From Bacillota bacterium (GTDB lineage Bacteria > Bacillota > Clostridia > Lachnospirales > Lachnospiraceae): a stretch of 21,407 nucleotides of DNA. Each line of letters begins with the position of its first letter. The first letter of the stretch is position 1. The notes beneath the pieces are model-generated. The model saw nothing but the letters and a program-made list of their open reading frames with translations. It did no database searches and was not told where the DNA came from. The stretch is taken from assembly GCA_023411555.1 (NCBI GenBank), contig JAEYOQ010000034.1, positions 1 to 21,407 on the forward strand. The letters run 5' to 3'. This document shows, one piece after another, positions 15,406 to 21,407 of this stretch. Made by a program: the position numbers and the translations under genes.

Positions 15406-15608
15406 TGAAGTTAATGCAATAATTAAGGAAAAAAGGATGTGGTAAGGATGGAAGCCGGCCCTGGTAGTAGTCATAAACAGAGCAATCAAAACAAAATAAT
15501 AGAGGCTGCATTAGGCAGTAGATTGTAAGACTAATACAGGTGAGATTCCACCTTATGTAATATAGGCTTTCAATCCACTGCTTAGGCTGCAGTGGAAAGG
15601 AGCATACA
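15406..15608 (+). promoter_or_regulatory. Structured 5' leader of corA, possible metal-responsive RNA
   Basis: A closing helix P1 (15446-15456 with 15565-15576, two small irregularities) encloses a long helix P2 (15460-15472 with 15529-15540), itself extended by CAATC/GATTG (15483-15487/15521-15525) and CTGC/GCAG (15506-15509/15515-15518). A hairpin AGGTG/CACCT (15538-15542/15549-15553) competes with the base of P2. Then P4, CCACTGC/GCAGTGG (15575-15581/15589-15595), shares two bases with P1 and abuts the AAAGGAG ribosome binding site (15596-15602). Mutually exclusive helices next to the binding site are what a translational switch looks like. No known riboswitch class matched by eye. Confidence 0.5.
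15448..15528 (+). CDS. Possible 26-codon upstream ORF in corA leader
   Basis: ATG 15448 opens a 26-codon frame (MEAGPGSSHKQSNQ to LGSRL) ending in TAA 15526-15528. AAAGGATG at 15432-15439 is an acceptable ribosome binding site. The frame runs across the 5' strand of P1 and most of P2, so its translation would melt both. It is either a leader peptide controlling corA or a chance frame; no family is recognised. Confidence 0.3.
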   Translation: MEAGPGSSHKQSNQNKIIEAALGSRL

Positions 15609-16544
15609 ATGATTGATATATTCAGAACAACCGATGGTGCATTACAGAGATTAACAGAAATTACAGAGGGGTGCTGGATAGCCATGACAGATCCCTCGGC
15701 AACAGAGTTGATGGAAATCGCTGAAGCTACAGGAATTGAGGTTGATCATCTTAGAGCACCACTCGATGAAGAGGAGCGAGCTAGAATTGAAGTGGAGGAT
15801 AACTATACCTTGATATTAGTTGACCTTCCAACATTAGAAAGAAGAAATGATAAGGACAGGTATGTTACCATCCCTCTTGGAATAATCGTAGCAAAGGATT
15901 ACCTGATAACGGTGTGTCTTGAGGAAACTCCTATCTTAAAATGCTTTATTGACGGAAGAGTAAGAGACTTTTATACCTATAAGAAAACCCGTTTTATACT
16001 TCAGATGCTATACAAGAATGCGTCAACCTTCCTTCAGCATCTGAGAACCATTGACCGCAAGAGTGAGGAGATTGAACGTAAGCTTCATATCTCAACTCAG
16101 AATCGGGAACTCATTGAGTTGTTGGAGTTGGAGAAGAGTCTGGTATACTTCACCACCTCTCTTAGATCTAACGAAGTAGTATTTGAGAAGATGCTGAAGC
16201 TGGAAACCATTAAGCATTATCCGGAGGATGAAGATCTTTTGGAAGATCTGATTATCGAAAATAAACAGGCGATTGAGATGGCAAATATTTATAGCGGTAT
16301 TTTAAGTGGAACAATGGATGCATTTGCTTCAATTATTTCGAATAATCAGAACCTGGTAATGAAATTTTTGGCAGCTATAACTATTGTTTTATCAATTCCT
16401 ACGATGATAGCTAGCTTTTATGGAATGAATTTTGAGGTAATACCTGGGGCAGATAATCCATTGGGATTCTATTTTAGTGTTCTGGCAGCCTTAATACTAA
16501 CAGCGATTGTTGTCATAGTATTTCGTAAGAAAAAGCTGTTTTAG
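15609..16544 (+). CDS. corA: CorA-family divalent cation transporter
   Basis: A 311-residue CorA-type channel for Mg2+ (often also Co2+/Ni2+). The cytoplasmic domain (1-250) ends in the long stalk helix with many Glu/Asp. TM1 (about 251-270) ends in the signature YGMNFE, Gly-Met-Asn at 272-274, the selectivity filter at the pore mouth. A short loop leads to TM2 (about 286-305), and the protein ends in the basic RKKKLF. Length and order are normal for the family. The binding site AAAGGAG lies 6 bases before ATG 15609. The gene is preceded by a 203-base leader and followed after 29 bases by a rhomboid-fold gene, likely in the same operon. Confidence 0.93.
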   Translation: MIDIFRTTDGALQRLTEITEGCWIAMTDPSATELMEIAEATGIEVDHLRAPLDEEERARIEVEDNYTLILVDLPTLERRNDKDRYVTIPLGIIVAKDYLITVCLEETPILKCFIDGRVRDFYTYKKTRFILQMLYKNASTFLQHLRTIDRKSEEIERKLHISTQNRELIELLELEKSLVYFTTSLRSNEVVFEKMLKLETIKHYPEDEDLLEDLIIENKQAIEMANIYSGILSGTMDAFASIISNNQNLVMKFLAAITIVLSIPTMIASFYGMNFEVIPGADNPLGFYFSVLAALILTAIVVIVFRKKKLF

Positions 16545-16573
16545 GCTTTACTTGAAAGGTACAGGTGTTAGAT

Positions 16574-17434
16574 ATGAAATTAATAAATCGACTTGAACGC
16601 AGATTTGGTAGATATGCGATTTCCAATCTGATGAAATATGTTGTGGGTATCTTTATAATAGGAATCATACTGGGGGCCGTTCCAAACGACAGTCTATTCA
16701 AGCTGCTTGCCTTGGATTTTCCTTCTATCATGAGAGGACAAGTATGGAGATTGATTACGTGGATTATTCCAATTAGTCCCGTGAATGGACTCATTTGGCT
16801 TGTGATTTCCATTTATTTCTATTACATCATTGGTAATGCGCTGGAGAATGCCTGGGGAGCCTTTCGATTTAATCTTTATTTCTTCACTGGAATACTGTTT
16901 AATCTCCTATCGTCGCTGATTACTTATCTGATTGCCGGTGTAAGTGTATCACCCAGCTTGAGTTTTATATGTGGTACCATGTTCTTTGCCTTTGCAGCGA
17001 CCTATCCGAATACGCAGTTTTTGATGTACTTCATTATTCCGATTAAAGCAAAGTACCTGGCCTGGTTTCAAGGGGCTGTCTATATTTTTACGGTATTTAA
17101 TTATATCAGAAGTGGGGCAGCTATATTAATTATCCCATTAGCGGTATCCTTTGCGAACTTTTTCATCTTTTTCTTTGTAACCAGAAATTATCAGAGAATC
17201 TCACCCAGTGAATATAAGCGTAAAGCCACTTATCGCAGACAGATGAATGAAGGAAGAAGTGGAAATGTAACGGAGTTTCGTGGAAAGAATGTTATTACAC
17301 GCCACAAATGTGCAGTATGTGGAAGAACAGAGCTTGATAATGATCAGTTAGAGTTCCGCTTCTGTTCCAAGTGTGACGGAAATTATGAGTATTGCATGGA
17401 TCATCTATTTACTCACGAGCATGTGAAGAGATAA
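16574..17434 (+). CDS. Rhomboid-fold membrane protein with zinc-binding tail, catalytically degenerate
   Basis: A 286-residue membrane protein with about six helices in a rhomboid-like order: the GQVWRLITWI entry loop (55-64, cf. GEWWRLLT), GNALENAWG (87-95, cf. GPPLERVLG), and FICGTMFFAFAATYPN (131-146), which aligns with the rhomboid GASGAIFGLLGA...P stretch. The catalytic Ser position is Cys133, the HxxxN pair of TM2 reads as WLVIS, and the TM6 histidine is missing. The C-terminal tail carries Cys246, Cys249, Cys264, Cys267, Cys274, His277, His281 and His283, likely one or two zinc sites. Start: ATG 16574 with AGGTG at 16563-16567; GTG 16565 is possible. Follows corA closely, suggesting a shared transcript. 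Confidence 0.75.
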   Translation: MKLINRLERRFGRYAISNLMKYVVGIFIIGIILGAVPNDSLFKLLALDFPSIMRGQVWRLITWIIPISPVNGLIWLVISIYFYYIIGNALENAWGAFRFNLYFFTGILFNLLSSLITYLIAGVSVSPSLSFICGTMFFAFAATYPNTQFLMYFIIPIKAKYLAWFQGAVYIFTVFNYIRSGAAILIIPLAVSFANFFIFFFVTRNYQRISPSEYKRKATYRRQMNEGRSGNVTEFRGKNVITRHKCAVCGRTELDNDQLEFRFCSKCDGNYEYCMDHLFTHEHVKR

Positions 17435-17457
17435 TTAAGCAATGAGGGATTATTGCG

Positions 17458-17601
17458 ATGGTCTATTTAGAGATAGAATTGCATACAAACAAAACGTTCA
17501 AAAATATCAGCTTCGTAGATGTTCTTGAATTATGTATTCAGAGTGCTTATTATGTTAATAATAGGCACTTCTTACTAATAGCCAAGGCTATGGTGCTTTG
17601 A
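17458..17601 (+). CDS. Possible 47-residue small ORF
   Basis: ATG 17458, with GAGGGA at 17444-17449, opens a 47-codon frame (MVYLEIELHTNK to LIAKAMVL) ending at TGA 17599-17601. It covers the terminator-like hairpin at 17542-17574, which argues against it being a real gene. No family is recognised. Confidence 0.2.
   Translation: MVYLEIELHTNKTFKNISFVDVLELCIQSAYYVNNRHFLLIAKAMVL
17542..17574 (+). terminator. Terminator after the corA/rhomboid-like genes
   Basis: AGTGCTTATTAT (17542-17553) pairs with ATAATAGGCACT (17558-17569), 12 bp with one G-T, loop GTTA. Only a short T-rich stretch (TTCTTAC) follows. The strong stem makes a terminator likely. Confidence 0.55.
17578..17591. promoter_or_regulatory. 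ATAGCC-AA-GGCTAT palindrome, possible operator
   Basis: A perfect 6+6 dyad with a 2-base centre, overlapping the position of the -35 element of the following promoter. It has the size of a regulator half-site pair. Confidence 0.35.
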
Positions 17602-17609
17602 TGATTTTC

Positions 17610-17618
17610 TGATATAAT
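17610..17618 (+). promoter_or_regulatory. Extended -10 promoter of the 472-residue gene
   Basis: TGATATAAT at 17610-17618 is an extended -10 with a perfect TATAAT. The -35 position holds ATGGTG, a poor match, as extended -10 promoters tolerate. Transcription would begin near 17625. Confidence 0.5.
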
Positions 17619-17693
17619 GATATCCAAAGGATACGGGCTGTCATCGAAGGCCCTTGATAATAATGAAATGATTGGACAGGATGGTAAATTAAT

Positions 17694-19112
17694 ATGAACA
17701 AAAGAATTAGACACTTAAGCCAAGAGGTACGTAGCGGGAAGCAGCTACAAGAGAATATTCCCCAACTTTTTAATACGATAGCAGATCATTACCAGACTTA
17801 TGCAAGTGTAAGACTGGCCATGCATTATTTTTCTTTTTATGAAGCGTATCTGGATGAAGGAGATACCTGGAGTCCACAAGAGAAGGATATGATAGATCGC
17901 ATCAATCATATCATCCGGGACAACCTCCTGGGCACTTGTGTCGGCGAGGTTAGAGAGAAGGTGGTTCGTGAAACCGATGTGATTCGTCAGGATATCAGTA
18001 AACGAATGAATATGCTTACCACCTACACAGATATTTTCCAGATTTATGAATACCTATTAAATCGGTTGGAATATCGCTTTAAGGATGGCATTGATAAGGT
18101 AGACGAAGTAGAATTTGAAAAGGAGATTCTTCGCTATATCTTTGCGGAGGAGGATAATCTGATTATCAATGAGAGAATCAGGGAGATGATCGGTCAATTA
18201 CCGATTCGAATCACGAAGCAGAAATTCTTTGATCTGTTACAGGATAGTCTGAATTCCTATCTTGGGGCTGATGAAACATCACTTCAGACCTATCTCTATA
18301 TGCTTCGAACATCTGCTATGCTGTATCACGAAGAGGGCATGGAGGCTTGCTATCCTGAGCTGGCTGATTATATGGAGCTGCTATCGAAGGCTGATTATAA
18401 GAATTTAACGAAGGAAGCCTATGATCAATGTGTCAGTGCCTTGCAGGTTGCAACTCGTACGCTTGATATAGAGATTACCGCTTATTTAGGTCTGCAGGAG
18501 ATTGTGAATGAAGTATATGTGATGCTACTAAGCTCTACCTACTCAGGGATGGTTGATAATGACTTTAGTGAAGCAGATGCTACCGCAATCAATATCATTA
18601 AAGAGATTAATGATACCTTCATACAGAGCGAGAATGCAGAGCTTAATGAGGAGCTTATCGATCGGTTTTCTGATTTGGAGGGTGTCCAGGAGGAGCTAAG
18701 CTATGAGCTTACACTTTTAGAGGATGCATTATACGAAGTGGAACACACACATCAGGAGTTGACAAAGAGTATAATGTTGGATCAGCTGCTTCAGATTCTG
18801 TTAAGATCCCAGAAGCTCTTATCAAACAGCCTGTTTATTGACCTGGATGAGGTCAGGACAGACAATATAGTGGAGGAAGCTCTACTTGAGACGGAAACAA
18901 AGAATTTGTTAGAAGAGCTGGAGGTCTTATTCGGTAAATTGGATAAGGTAGTAAGTCGTGCCATTATGGCCAATACCTTGAGTAAAATGCCGGTATTCTT
19001 CAAGGATCATAAAGAAGTTATGGATTATGTGCGATATAGCATAGAGCGCTGTTCAGATATTTATGAAAAAGCAGCTTGCTTTGAGATAATTAATGAGATA
19101 ATGTCAGAATAA
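17694..19112 (+). CDS. Conserved-looking helical protein of unknown function
   Basis: A 472-residue protein I do not recognise. It is rich in Glu, Leu and Ile with no membrane segment, signal peptide, cysteine cluster or nucleotide-binding motif, and is predicted by eye to be nearly all helical. Long amphipathic stretches occur near 95-200, 260-370 and 385-440, with heptad-like Leu/Ile spacing that suggests helical bundles or coiled coil. ATG 17694 has only AGGATGG 12 bases upstream. It is followed by a 102-residue gene and the DUF2953-ytfJ pair; whether it shares their role is unclear because a hairpin and a gap separate them. A scaffold or adaptor is only a guess. Confidence 0.7.
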   Translation: MNKRIRHLSQEVRSGKQLQENIPQLFNTIADHYQTYASVRLAMHYFSFYEAYLDEGDTWSPQEKDMIDRINHIIRDNLLGTCVGEVREKVVRETDVIRQDISKRMNMLTTYTDIFQIYEYLLNRLEYRFKDGIDKVDEVEFEKEILRYIFAEEDNLIINERIREMIGQLPIRITKQKFFDLLQDSLNSYLGADETSLQTYLYMLRTSAMLYHEEGMEACYPELADYMELLSKADYKNLTKEAYDQCVSALQVATRTLDIEITAYLGLQEIVNEVYVMLLSSTYSGMVDNDFSEADATAINIIKEINDTFIQSENAELNEELIDRFSDLEGVQEELSYELTLLEDALYEVEHTHQELTKSIMLDQLLQILLRSQKLLSNSLFIDLDEVRTDNIVEEALLETETKNLLEELEVLFGKLDKVVSRAIMANTLSKMPVFFKDHKEVMDYVRYSIERCSDIYEKAACFEIINEIMSE

Positions 19113-19174
19113 TACTGTATTATTGTTGGTAATATGTGGTATACTTATACAAAATAATGGAAATCTGGAGATTA

Positions 19175-19214
19175 AGGGGTAACCCTTGTCCTCCGGATAG
19201 TTAAGGGTGCCCCT
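19175..19214. promoter_or_regulatory. Long irregular hairpin before the 102-residue gene
   Basis: AGGGG (19175-19179) pairs with CCCCT (19210-19214) and ACCCTT (19182-19187) with AAGGGT (19203-19208), joined by a small internal loop; TCC/GGA can close the tip. It ends 23 bases before the chosen start codon and lacks a T run, so it may regulate translation or only stabilise the RNA. Confidence 0.45.
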
Positions 19215-19236
19215 AAGTGTTATGAAGAGGTTTAGT

Positions 19237-19545
19237 ATGATTTTATGGAATTCGATACTTTATGTCGGTAATAAAATAAAAAAGAGAAGAGATAAGGTCA
19301 TTGCTTCTATCAATAACAGGGAGGCTACCTTTGGCGTATATTGTATAGCCTTTGCTTCTCATCCGAATAACCTGTTTGATATTTACGAGGCAAATCAATT
19401 TTTATTTCCTTATTATAAGGAGGTTGAAATTAAGATTATTGGCCTAGCCGGTAGTAAACAGGAGGCTGTGGACTTAGTCCATGATATGCTGATGGAGGTA
19501 TTTAAAAAGACAGGAGAGTTTGATGTCCGTACTTATTTTACATAA
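19237..19545 (+). CDS. Small conserved-looking protein of unknown function
   Basis: A 102-residue protein not assigned to a family. It opens with a short hydrophobic/basic segment (MILWNSILYVGNKIKKRRDK) and has a mixed alpha/beta middle: FGVYCIAFASHPNNLFDIYEA, then VEIKIIGLAGSKQEAVDLV. I start at ATG 19237 because GAAGAGG (19225-19230) lies just upstream; ATG 19222 and GTG 19207 have no binding site and the latter falls in the hairpin. About 90 bases separate it from DUF2953, so the two may be co-transcribed. Confidence 0.65.
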   Translation: MILWNSILYVGNKIKKRRDKVIASINNREATFGVYCIAFASHPNNLFDIYEANQFLFPYYKEVEIKIIGLAGSKQEAVDLVHDMLMEVFKKTGEFDVRTYFT

Positions 19546-19635
19546 GAAAATTGGATAAGGGTATGGATGGTCATTGGAGGATAGTATATTGATTCATGCA
19601 AACAATAATGATGACAGGCGGTTGAGTATATAAGA

Positions 19636-20688
19636 ATGCTTCATATAATTTTATTACTATTAAAAATAATAGGGATACTATTGCTATGTGTGCTCGGACT
19701 TATCCTGTTGATTTTAATGACAACAATGCTAGTTCCCATAAGGTATCGAGTGGCAGCCAAGCACGGTGAGAAGCTGTTCTACTTAAAGGGCAGAGTGAAT
19801 TGGCTATTGCATATTGTCCATCTAGGCTTTTCGTATATAGAGGGAGAGCTGCATATAACGGCTAGATTATTTGGTTTTATTGTATATGATAATCTGAAGC
19901 CGAGGAAGCCTAAGAAGCCAAAAAAGATCAAGGAAGCTAAGAAGAAGAGCGCAGGAAGTAAGAATGCGAGGAGAAAATCGGACTCAAAGCCGTCTATGAG
20001 GAAGGTAGGGGACACCTCATCGGATACCTTAGATTTGCCAATTGAGCCATCAGTGAAGCTTCCGGAGGAAGATAATATCTCTAAAGAGAGCATCAGGACA
20101 CCAATCACTACGGATACTGCCTTTCATAAGAGTACAGCTGATGAGAAGGAAAGAGAAAGGGGCAAAGCCTCTACTGTCAAGGGTAAGCCGGAGCGGAAAT
20201 CATTATTTCAAAAGCTTCTGGAGTGGATCAGAAGGATTAAAGATAAGATTATTTCTATATTTCAGAAGTGGAAGGCGAAGATATCCCAGACCATTGCCAC
20301 GGTATCCAGGTTACGACACAGGTTAGACTTGATAGTAGACTTCTTGAGGGACGAGTTGAACAAGGAAGGAATGCATATTACCTTCAGTAGTATAAAAAGA
20401 TTGATTAAGCATATATTACCCACAAAGCTAAGCGTAAAGCTAACCTTTGGAACTGGAGATCCTTGTTCCACTGGACAAGCTCTTGGAGCGTTGAGTATTC
20501 TATATAGCTTTTATGGGGACAAGATTCAGATTACACCTGATTTTGAACGGAGTGTTTTGGAGGGAGAGTACCTCGTAGTGGGAAGAATAAGATTAGTATC
20601 AATTCTTATAATAGTAGTTAAGCTTATATTAGATAAAAGATTTAAGCAGTTGAAAAACAATTTTATGATATTGAAGGAGGCGTTGTAA
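19636..20688 (+). CDS. DUF2953-family membrane protein (YtfI-like)
   Basis: A 350-residue DUF2953 protein. A hydrophobic N-terminal helix (about 3-32) ends in MLVPIRYRV; a small beta domain follows (to about 87); then a Lys/Ser-rich, probably disordered linker (about 88-190). The C-terminal half has the family marks FGTGDPCSTGQALG (271-284) and ITPDFERSVLEGEYLVVGRI, then a second membrane segment (about 318-332). In Bacilli and Clostridia this gene precedes ytfJ and is linked to sporulation, as here: its TAA directly touches the ATG of ytfJ. Its own ribosome binding site is weak; a GGAGG-preceded tiny TTG frame (19589-19633) ends 2 bases before the start and could couple translation. Confidence 0.85.
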   Translation: MLHIILLLLKIIGILLLCVLGLILLILMTTMLVPIRYRVAAKHGEKLFYLKGRVNWLLHIVHLGFSYIEGELHITARLFGFIVYDNLKPRKPKKPKKIKEAKKKSAGSKNARRKSDSKPSMRKVGDTSSDTLDLPIEPSVKLPEEDNISKESIRTPITTDTAFHKSTADEKERERGKASTVKGKPERKSLFQKLLEWIRRIKDKIISIFQKWKAKISQTIATVSRLRHRLDLIVDFLRDELNKEGMHITFSSIKRLIKHILPTKLSVKLTFGTGDPCSTGQALGALSILYSFYGDKIQITPDFERSVLEGEYLVVGRIRLVSILIIVVKLILDKRFKQLKNNFMILKEAL

Positions 20689-21099
20689 ATGGCGGAGAAT
20701 AATTTTCATTCAACCGTAGATTCTTTATTTAAGGGCATGGATAGCTTTTTAACAACAAAGACTGTTGTCGGGGAAGCTGTTAAGTTTGATGATGGCACAA
20801 TTATTTTACCTTTAGTAGAAGTCAGCTTCGGAGTGGCGGCTGGTGCCTTTGCCGGTGACACTAAGAACAACACCGGTGGCGGTTTAGGCGGTAAAATCAC
20901 CCCCAGCTCCTTGCTTGTAATTCAGAACGGCTCCTCCAAGGTGGTAAATATCAAGGATCAAGATGGAATAAGCAAGATTATTGACATGGTCCCGGATCTC
21001 GTCAATAAATTTACTAAGGGTGGGAAGAAGAAGGATGAGATGGATGAGAAGGTGGAGCAGGTATTAAAGAATCAGACAGAAACTACAATGCACGAGTAG
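20689..21099 (+). CDS. ytfJ: GerW-family sporulation protein YtfJ
   Basis: A 136-residue GerW/YtfJ protein, needed for proper germination in Bacillus and present in most endospore formers. The core is VVGEAVKFDDGTIILPLVEV (26-45), then FGVAAGAFAGD and the glycine-rich GGGLGGKITP, SSLLVI and a second beta unit. A charged Lys/Glu tail follows (about 110-136). No signal peptide is present, so it is cytoplasmic, probably forespore-linked. AAGGAGG (20674-20680) precedes the ATG, which directly follows the TAA of DUF2953, so the two are translationally coupled. Confidence 0.93.
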   Translation: MAENNFHSTVDSLFKGMDSFLTTKTVVGEAVKFDDGTIILPLVEVSFGVAAGAFAGDTKNNTGGGLGGKITPSSLLVIQNGSSKVVNIKDQDGISKIIDMVPDLVNKFTKGGKKKDEMDEKVEQVLKNQTETTMHE

Positions 21100-21176
21100 G
21101 AGCACTCGGCCTTTGCTTTGGGATGACACTTATTTGGTGATAGTTAAGTTGAATTTTTAGCCTTTTATTACGAGAT

Positions 21177-21198
21177 AAGTGGGATTTCTCTACTTTTT
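21177..21198 (+). terminator. Weak terminator after ytfJ
   Basis: AAGTGGG (21177-21183) pairs with TCTACTT (21189-21195) with two G-T pairs, loop ATTTC, ending in TTTTT. Short stem, but the placement, just before a new promoter, is right. Confidence 0.4.
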
Positions 21199-21232
21199 AT
21201 CCTAATCTTTTACCCTGTATGCAAATTTATGC

Positions 21233-21261
21233 TTGCAATATATTTCATCTTCTGATAGAAT
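21233..21261 (+). promoter_or_regulatory. Promoter of rpmB
   Basis: TTGCAA (21233-21238), 17 bases, and TAGAAT (21256-21261) preceded by TGA, an extended -10. Transcription would begin near 21268, about 49 bases before the rpmB start. Confidence 0.65.
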
Positions 21262-21316
21262 AAATTTGTTTGTAGGGCCAATTGGGTCTATAATTAAACC
21301 TAAGGAGGTGCTTTCG

Positions 21317-21407
21317 GTGGCTAAATGTTCAATATGTGATAAAGGTGCTCACTTTGGAATCGCTGTGAGTCATTCTCATAGAAGATCTAATAAGATGTGG
21401 AAATCTA
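21317..21407 (+). CDS. rpmB: 50S ribosomal protein L28, 5' end (partial)
   Basis: The first 30 codons of L28, cut by the right edge. The start is MAKCSICDKGAHFGIAVSHS and continues with HRRSNKMWK, the typical N-terminus, including the Cys4-Cys7 pair of the zinc-binding form. The start codon is GTG 21317 with AAGGAGG (21302-21308) upstream. The distal cysteine pair expected in the C+ form would lie outside the window. Confidence 0.93.
   Translation, partial: MAKCSICDKGAHFGIAVSHSHRRSNKMWKS

Noticed and set aside
15400..15608. Cobalamin or M-box riboswitch in the corA leader
   Set aside because: GGTGAGATTCC and CCACTG recall pieces of the cobalamin element and AGGTGAG recalls the M-box, but the other conserved segments, spacing and length of either class are missing.
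1..21407. CRISPR array, transposase, integrase, prophage or toxin-antitoxin module
   Set aside because: No regularly spaced repeats and no protein with such motifs found; the window is chromosomal housekeeping plus unclassified genes.

Overview
This AT-rich window has the look of a strictly anaerobic, spore-forming Clostridia genome, most likely Lachnospiraceae (Lachnoclostridium/Anaerocolumna-like). The evidence is strong AAGGAGG-type ribosome binding sites, a fused activator/2-hydroxyacyl-CoA dehydratase-type protein of about 1400 residues, the sporulation pair DUF2953-ytfJ, and a Gram-positive-style L28 gene. The family assignment comes from gene content, not from a database search.

Layout. 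Bases 1-89 are the 3' end of a 23S rRNA, followed by two terminator-like hairpins and no 5S gene. From 451 to 2448 lie small accessory enzymes: a GNAT acetyltransferase with its own terminator, then a promoter driving a LUD-domain protein and a second GNAT gene. From 2605 come a lone CheW-domain protein behind a strong promoter, a large zinc-ribbon/acidic/lysine-rich single-pass membrane protein, hisH-hisF (imidazole glycerol phosphate synthase), ung, and a 12-helix APC permease. Between the permease and a convergent CPBP membrane protease is a cluster of nested palindromes resembling an interspersed repeat. The minus-strand block holds the CPBP gene and the giant activator/dehydratase fusion (10460-14683), which has its own promoter.

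From 14935 on, everything is again on the plus strand: a double-LysM protein; corA behind a perfect consensus promoter and a roughly 200-nt structured leader containing a possible upstream ORF; a rhomboid-fold protein lacking the catalytic residues and carrying a zinc-binding tail; a 472-residue helical protein of unknown function; a 102-residue unknown protein; DUF2953-ytfJ (sporulation/germination); and the first 30 codons of rpmB behind its own promoter.

There is no prophage, transposase, CRISPR array or complete defence island. The features most deserving of follow-up are the corA leader RNA, the palindrome cluster at 9063-9194, the pseudo-rhomboid, the multi-domain zinc-ribbon membrane protein, and the SD-sequestering hairpin with a mini-ORF in front of the CPBP gene.
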